A stretch of DNA of 12,861 bases from Fomitopsis serialis (taxonomy: Eukaryota; Basidiomycota; Agaricomycetes; Polyporales; Fomitopsidaceae): contig NW_025955723.1 of assembly GCF_022376445.1 (NCBI RefSeq), positions 1-12,861 of the forward strand, in the 5' to 3' direction. Both the position numbers and the translations under genes were made by a program. Of this stretch, positions 7,503 through 12,861 are shown piece by piece (the stretch's first letter is position 1; each line of letters opens with the position of its first letter). The notes beneath the pieces are model-generated. The model saw only the letters and a list, made by a program, of their open reading frames with translations, did no database searches and had not been told where the DNA came from.

Positions 7503-10500
7503 CTATGACATCGCGTTCGGCGACGCCATCTGTAACCTCATCACTCGGTCGTCCGAAACCATGAGTATCTCGTCGCGCCCTGCAGTGGATTGCGGCCGTG
7601 ACTGATAGGGGTTAGAATACGCCGGCTGTGGTGACGGAGCACCATAGCCATTGAGGGATTGCCGGCTTCCATACGCGTTCTGGTTGACAGCATATTGGTT
7701 GTACCCGTAACCCTGTTGGTATTGTTGTGGCTGCGAGGCGGAATGTGTCGTCGAGGGAGGAGTGTCGGCGAAGAGGAGACGTAGGTTGTTGCCTTGGATG
7801 ATCTGCGACATCGCACCGGTCTCGACATGTCGGATCTCGACGAAAGTCGGCTCAAACGCGAGAACGTATGGGTAATGAAGAGCTATCATATGTCAGTTTA
7901 CCAATAGCGGGTCACCAGCGTCACGACTACTCACCGAACCCTGTCGGATAACCCTCCCAGTAGACCATGAAGTCTTTACGTGACCTCCAGCCAGTCCTGT
8001 TCACGTAGAATGCGAATTCTGACATATCTTTGTTAACCATCTGGATTGAAATGTCAAAAGGTAGGGCATACCGTCGTAGCACAGCAGGAACTCGCTGTCG
8101 ATGCGGTAGATCGCCAATGGGCGCAGACCTTCCCGTCTGCGCACAAAGTCTAGCGACTGATCAGAAGGGTCAAGTAGGCCCTGCGTATCTAGCGTTTCGA
8201 GATCGACGATCTCGAAGCCGTTCGTACACCCTACACAGAGCTTCGTCTTCAGGAAGTGGATGGAGCTCGACTGCACAGGAATATAGAACTCCTACAGAAT
8301 GTCTGGTGAGACGTAGCCCCCGACGACTACAAGAGAATACATGCCTTGAATACGCGCAGCGTATCGTTTCCACCCTGAAGCAGCTTCTTGAACGTAGGCT
8401 TACTCCGGCCGCGGACGTTCTGGTCGATAGGCTCCAGGGTCTTGATGGTGCTAGACAACGGGCTCGCCTTGACCACGCAGACGAGCGTCTTGCCCAAGCA
8501 GACACCTGCCTTGAAGAACGAGATGTGCGACGCTATCCGCTTGCCACGCTTCAAGCCAGCGAGGGGGTCCTTCGGGTCGAGGGCGTCGAGTGGGAAGGTG
8601 ATGACTTGGCGCTCTGGGCACCACATTGTCAGAGCTTCGTTCACGAGTCAAACAGTTGTGAGCGCGTACCGGACAGGACGACCAGGAGCTGGTAGTCCTC
8701 AAGAACATCCACCTGCGAGACGTCCTTCAGGGCAAGAAAACGCAGTGGCTCTCTTCGTTCCCAGAGGTTGGAGATGTAAACACCATCATCCGTGCCATAC
8801 ACAGCTCGCTTGCCATTGTCTACCACCCGTCTCATCAGCAGAAGTCCGTGAACTATCAAGACGCATCACTGACTGAAGGGGGCAGCACAGTTTACCCGGT
8901 TGGGGCCCAAGAAGAACCCCTCGCTGAGCGTCACCGTCTCGAAGACCATACTCCGCTCGTGCATGAGGTCCTGCTGCTTCTGTATGTTCTCGACCCACTT
9001 CCGTTGGCTGACATACGTGCTGGCCCACAGCGTCATCTGGTAATACTTCCGACCCAGGTGCACGAAGGTAATGGAGAAGCCGCCCTTGTTATCCTTCACG
9101 GCTACAGCGGGAGCATGGGGCGAATTCTTCATAAGCTTCTGCTTCTCCCTGTCTTTCGGCTTCCCAGTCGGGAAGTCGTCTGGAGCAGATACAAGCAGTA
9201 GCTCGAGGGGGATGGGCTGTGATATCACGTCAATGACCGAACATGTTGAGAAAGAGTACTGAGATACATACCCGGCGATACACTTTGTACTGCTCGCCCT
9301 TGCTCTTGGCCTTCACCATGAGCAGAGCATGGTCGAAGAGGAAGACCGAAAGCTCGGAACTATCCCCTTGCTTCTTGAGCGCACCCTTGTAGATGAGCTC
9401 GCGTCCCTCCTCTTTGAGCCGCAGGTCCTATCAAACCAAAGGCATCAGCCCTCTGACGCAGAACAGCCAGATCGACACGCACAACTTCCTCTCCAGGGCG
9501 GAAGATCAGCTGCTGGTCGAGCTGCAAGAGGTTGAAGCGGTTCTCCGCCTTGCCCGTCTCGTGATTGACGGCCTTCAAGAACTCGCGGACAATCTCGACG
9601 GCCTTGGGCAAGGCGGCCTTATCGGGGCTGTCATCCGGTGTTTGCTTGAGGACTGCCTCCAGAAGCAGAGGGTAACGGGCAAGTCGAGTAGTCGGCTTCG
9701 TAAGGTAGCCGTTCAGCTCGAGCTTACGCGACTCTGGTCGACGTTCCACTTCCTGGAATGATAGCGCAGCCATGAGCGCATGATCATCACTGGAAAGACA
9801 CGACACTCACCTCTACGAACTGAGCGAACGCTGGGTTCGAGCTCTTCTCCTTCTCAAATTCGTACTTGCCATAGAGCTGGTGAGCGCCATACGATACGAA
9901 GGGGCTGAAGTGAGGCACCGCCTCCAGGAGCACGTCGCCTATTTGCTCGACCACTGCATACGACTTCTGACGCTTGTTGAGAGCGTCTCGTAATCGCGTG
10001 TTGACAGCGATGATGTCGTTGATGTTCCAGAAAACCTGCTCCAAGAAGTCGGACCGTCGAGGCTCAGGGATGATATCGGATTCCTTGAGAGGCTTCATCC
10101 AGAGCTAAGCGTATCCAATCGTTAGTTATGACAAGACGGTGTCGGTACAGCCGCAAGAGTACTCACGTCGCGCAGATATTCCATGTCCCGCACGAAGTCA
10201 CGCTCAGTGTAGATGACCTCGTTGATAGCCTCTTGGCGTTTCTTCTCGGCATCCGAGACGCTGTTAACCACCTCCTGCGGTACGGAGTGGATCCACAACG
10301 TGCCGGGCTCCTGTGGACACATCTCAGTAGGCCAGATACATAGAGCAGAACATGGGCACATACAACAAGGTCGCCCAAACTCTCTCGGCTGATCTGCTTC
10401 TTGAGCCCCGGCTGTGGCTTCATGTTCAGACGAGCCTGCTGCTCCAGTCGTCTTGGACAAGCGATCGAGTAGCAGAGTTGATCACGAGAACATGTTGGAG

Positions 10501-12161
10501 AGTAACAATCGGTGAGGAGGGTGAACACCCCAGACGGCAAAGGCGCATCGTCAGACGAGACTGAGCCTCTACGTGGCCGCGATGCAGGCGACGTTACAGA
10601 ATCTGGCGGGGAAGGTGAGCTGGGCCGCGAACCGTCCTTGAAAGCCTTCTCGGCATCAGACTCGGCGGTAGGGGACGGGCTTTCCTTCGAAGCTGACGTG
10701 TCCGCACCGTCGTTTATGAGCGGCCGGCCAGGAGCTTTCGTGATTCCCTCACCGTCTTCTTCGACGTTCACCAGTTCTCCACTCACAAACGGGCTAGGTA
10801 GTTTCGTCCTAAACTGATACAGGTCGTGTGCGGAGTCACGCAGGCGGTGATCGTACGTAACCGCGTGGAAGAACTTCTGTGCATCCAGGGCGCGGCCGAG
10901 GAGGAGGGCAAGATTTCGATCGGTGGTCTTGATGATATACGCGATCTTGTCGACTGCCTCGCGGCCATCGAACGCGTCCTTGTATGTGAGACCATCCTTC
11001 ACACGATCCTGCAGCACAATCCTGGCCTTGAATGCCTCCGCAATGCGCGATAGCAGCGCCGGATATACAATGGGCGTGCGCGAACGAGGCGGCTTCGCTG
11101 CAGGCGAGTCACGCCCACCCGTAGCTGGTGGTACTGGCGGACGCGGAATCCGGCCCGATTCGATCATCGCACGAAACTGAGGGGTCATCGTCGCGGACAT
11201 GGACCGTGAGCGATCTTGACCAATATGATCCTTGCGGAAAGCTGGGCCGGGAAGTGTCCGAGACGACTCGGACGAACGGCGCCCGTTGGTGCTGGACATG
11301 TCGACCATGGTAGATGAAGCCGGCGAGCCAATCTTCGGCCCAGAGGGAACAGCAGTATCCAGCTGTAGAGGATAGGGTCGTGATGAAGACGCGGTCGGGA
11401 AGGCAGAAAGTTCGGGACTCGTGTATTGCGAAGAGGCGGCTGAGAGGCGTGAGCGGACACTGCTGGCCTGAGAGCGATGTCGGGACGGCGGGAGCTCACC
11501 ATTACTGTCCTCCGTGCCTGGGTCGCTGGGGGTTGCCGCCTCCGTTACGAAGTCAATGCCCAGCCTCCCGTCGGTGTCGATATTGACGCCAAGGATAGGC
11601 ACGTCGGGCAGCACAGGCTGGGGATGGCGAGAAGGAGACAGTTGGTGACTCGTGGGACCGTTCATATAGACCTGAGCCTGGTACGCCTGCGCAGGCGTGA
11701 GGCCCCCTCGTGTCAGTACCTCGAGACTGGCATCTAGAGGCTCTTCGGGAGGCGGCGCGATCACGCCGGGCGAGCTGGCAATAGACCTTGCCCGGCTAAT
11801 GATAGACGGCGCGGCGAGCGAGTTCGTCTGCGAGTAGTTCGCAGGCGGATGCTGGTAGGGAGGATATCCCTGCGGAGGGGGGAGGTAGGACTGTCGGTAC
11901 GTCGATGGCGGCGCCTGGGGCTGGAGGGGGTAGTTGACAGACTGGGCGCGCGATGAGCTCGAGGCTCTCCTGTCTACCTGGCCACCGTATTGCTGTGGGT
12001 AGTACGGATATTGGGCCCGTTGGGGGTGGACTCTGCTGGAGGAGGGGATATTGACCAGGATGGGAGTTGGGCTGGTGATGAACAACACTCGGACGGCCGA
12101 AGATGGATTCATATGCAGCATGGCGTTTATCGGGCTGTCGAGGGCCGAGTGGTCTATCCAT
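7503..12161 (-). CDS. ROM2: Rho1 guanine nucleotide exchange factor, Rom2 type (DEP-DH-PH-CNH)
   Basis: It would load GTP onto Rho1 at the plasma membrane in cell-wall integrity signalling. About 1,373 aa in 11 exons. Introns: 10311-10363, 10105-10166, 9753-9810, 9428-9482, 9217-9271, 8831-8869, 8614-8669, 8292-8344, 8019-8071, 7883-7934. Order: low-complexity Ser/Pro/Tyr-rich N-terminus; DEP (about residues 364-449, YPALLSRIAEAFKARIVLQD); DH (about 625-815, YTERDFVRDMEYLRDLW and TRLARYPLLLEAVLK); PH (about 843-985); CNH (about 998-1290, VYGTDDGVYISNL, IDQNVRGRSKPTFKKLLQGG, LETLDTQGLLDPSD, ALHYPYVLAFEP); then a Gln/Tyr/Ser-rich tail. The start at 12161 was chosen because MDRPLGPRQP...AYESIFGRPSV looks like a true N-terminus, but this frame must shift by one base around 12000-12060 to reach QYPYYPQQYGG; one base too many in a G run (12044-12047 or 12022-12026) or an unseen intron would explain it. 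Intron 8292-8344 starts with GC. Its 3' half is the source of the pseudogene at 1-1302. Confidence 0.95.
7610..8989 (-). repeat. Source copy of the segmental duplication found at 1-1302
   Basis: This part of the intact RhoGEF gene, from mid exon 11 to mid exon 6, is the stretch repeated at 1-1302 in the same orientation about 7.6 kb away. The register changes from 7609 to about 7687 across the pair, almost all of it from one 72-base net deletion in the left copy. The true left limit of the repeat is outside the window. Confidence 0.9.
8292..8344 (-). other. GC-AG intron in the CNH region of the RhoGEF gene
   Basis: The exon before it ends LRVFK and the exon after it begins EFYIPVQSSSIHFL, so the joint is fixed by the protein. 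The donor reads AAG|GCATGT and the acceptor TGTAG. All other introns in this gene have GT donors. In the decayed copy the same site reads AAG|GTATGT (734-733), so the ancestral donor was probably GT. Confidence 0.8.
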
Positions 12162-12550
12162 CGCGGCCGACGGCAAGCAGGGCGTGGACGAGGTCGAGCA
12201 GAGCTTGCTCGTTGTACGAGACAACGGGAAGAAGGTGAACAAGCGCCCGCGCCAAATAGTCTAATCACTGTTGCAGGCCTTCGCCACGGCCAAACACCTT
12301 GAACCGCAACACACACGTTGACCATGCCAGTCTCAGTCATGCCGCCGGCCAAACATCCCAAATAATACTAGTCCAGCTTTCGTCTGATGAACCACGATGC
12401 GCTGAGCGAGTTGGCCGTCTGCATCCGCATCGCAAGGAGTCCAGGACACCGCAATCAGGTCTTTCAACGCGACTCGATGCTCAACGTTTCAACCTGAACA
12501 AATGGTCCTTTCGATGTGGGTATCCTACTGTATATGCATAAGATCGCAGT
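12162..12550. other. Upstream region of the RhoGEF gene
   Basis: No gene is supported here. The frame of the RhoGEF start stays open up to 12242 and includes an earlier ATG there (MFTFFPLSRTTSK...), so the true start could be 27 residues further upstream, but that extension looks less protein-like than the part after 12161. No clear TATA element or repeat was seen. Confidence 0.5.
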
Positions 12551-12859
12551 TCACTTGTCGAGGCCTATGACTGGTCCTCGAGGATTGCGCAGGGTTCTGC
12601 GTAACAGCGTCGTAAGTGCCCGAATCTTCTCGCTCAGGTACCGTGCGATGATAATCAGAGCCGTGAATATTTGAATAGCCAGGATGCTACGAAGGGGTGA
12701 CATCATTTGCGGGGACGGACACGCCTGCTTGGGGCTGGCGGGCGAACCGTGTGGCCGGCTTGCACATCCCGGGCGCCGCAATCTGCAGTTGCAGCCTGCC
12801 GTTGTGGCAAGCTGGCTGCGACGCATGATCTCTTTGGCCACAAGCTTTCGCTGGGTCAA
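12551..12859 (-). CDS. Unrecognised ORF, cut by the window edge, with one hydrophobic helix
   Basis: The minus-strand frame stays open from the window edge to a stop at 12551, about 100 codons. I do not recognise it. The first part is Arg/Cys/Pro-rich and low in structure; the second part holds a hydrophobic stretch (SILAIQIFTALIIIARYL) followed by a basic tail (KIRALTTLLRRTLRNPRG), the look of a single membrane helix near a C-terminus. An in-frame ATG lies near 12826, but the gene may begin, or be joined through an intron, beyond the window. It could also be a chance ORF. Confidence 0.3.
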   Translation of the reverse strand: MTQRKLVAKEIMRRSQLATTAGCNCRLRRPGCASRPHGSPASPKQACPSPQMMSPLRSILAIQIFTALIIIARYLSEKIRALTTLLRRTLRNPRGPVIGLDK

Positions 12860-12861
12860 GA

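Noticed and set aside
8030..8695. Plus-strand ORF of 221 codons
   Set aside because: It lies wholly opposite RhoGEF exons and introns, whose protein is conserved and in order; the ORF has no recognisable content.
1..12861. CRISPR array, bacterial operon or phage genes
   Set aside because: No regularly spaced repeats exist, and the genes carry spliceosomal introns and eukaryotic domains.

Overview
The window reads as nuclear DNA of a filamentous basidiomycete, most likely an agaricomycete. Genes are split by many short phase-conserved introns (mostly 50-59 nt, GT...AG, one with a clear CTAAC branch site). The two large proteins recall basidiomycete Rom2-type RhoGEFs and carnitine acetyltransferases. 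Species cannot be told from the sequence. All recognisable genes lie on the minus strand, so the story runs right to left.

Layout, right to left. (1) 12551-12859: tail of an unrecognised ORF with one hydrophobic helix, cut by the window edge. (2) 12161-7503: an 11-exon Rho1 guanine nucleotide exchange factor (Rom2 type: DEP, DH, PH, CNH), about 1,370 aa, with one apparent frame break near the N-terminus. (3) 6899-4554: a 7-exon carnitine O-acetyltransferase (CAT2/CrAT type), about 670 aa, with two in-frame starts separated by an Arg-rich presequence and a weak peroxisome-like C-terminus; a perfect 9-bp inverted repeat encloses a TATA-like box just upstream. (4) 3681-2366: an F-box protein gene of about 417 aa that is broken by an 11-bp tandem duplication and a one-base slip. 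(5) 2223-1328: an imperfect large inverted repeat with a roughly 300-bp spacer. (6) 1302-1: a decayed second copy of the 3' half of the RhoGEF gene (exons 6-11 with introns), about 89% identical in a 120-bp hand comparison, with frame-shifting indels and a deletion that removes a splice acceptor.

The genes do not form a pathway: RhoGEF serves cell-wall integrity signalling, CAT serves acetyl-carnitine shuttling, and the F-box protein would be a ubiquitin-ligase adaptor. The left 3.7 kb looks like a site of duplication and decay (RhoGEF fragment, inverted repeat, broken F-box gene), the right 8 kb like ordinary core genome. I found no convincing new system; the most rewarding points are the intron-containing partial gene duplication that ends within about 25 bp of an inverted repeat, a GC-AG intron in the intact gene whose decayed copy keeps GT, and the dual-start CAT gene with its palindromic TATA element.
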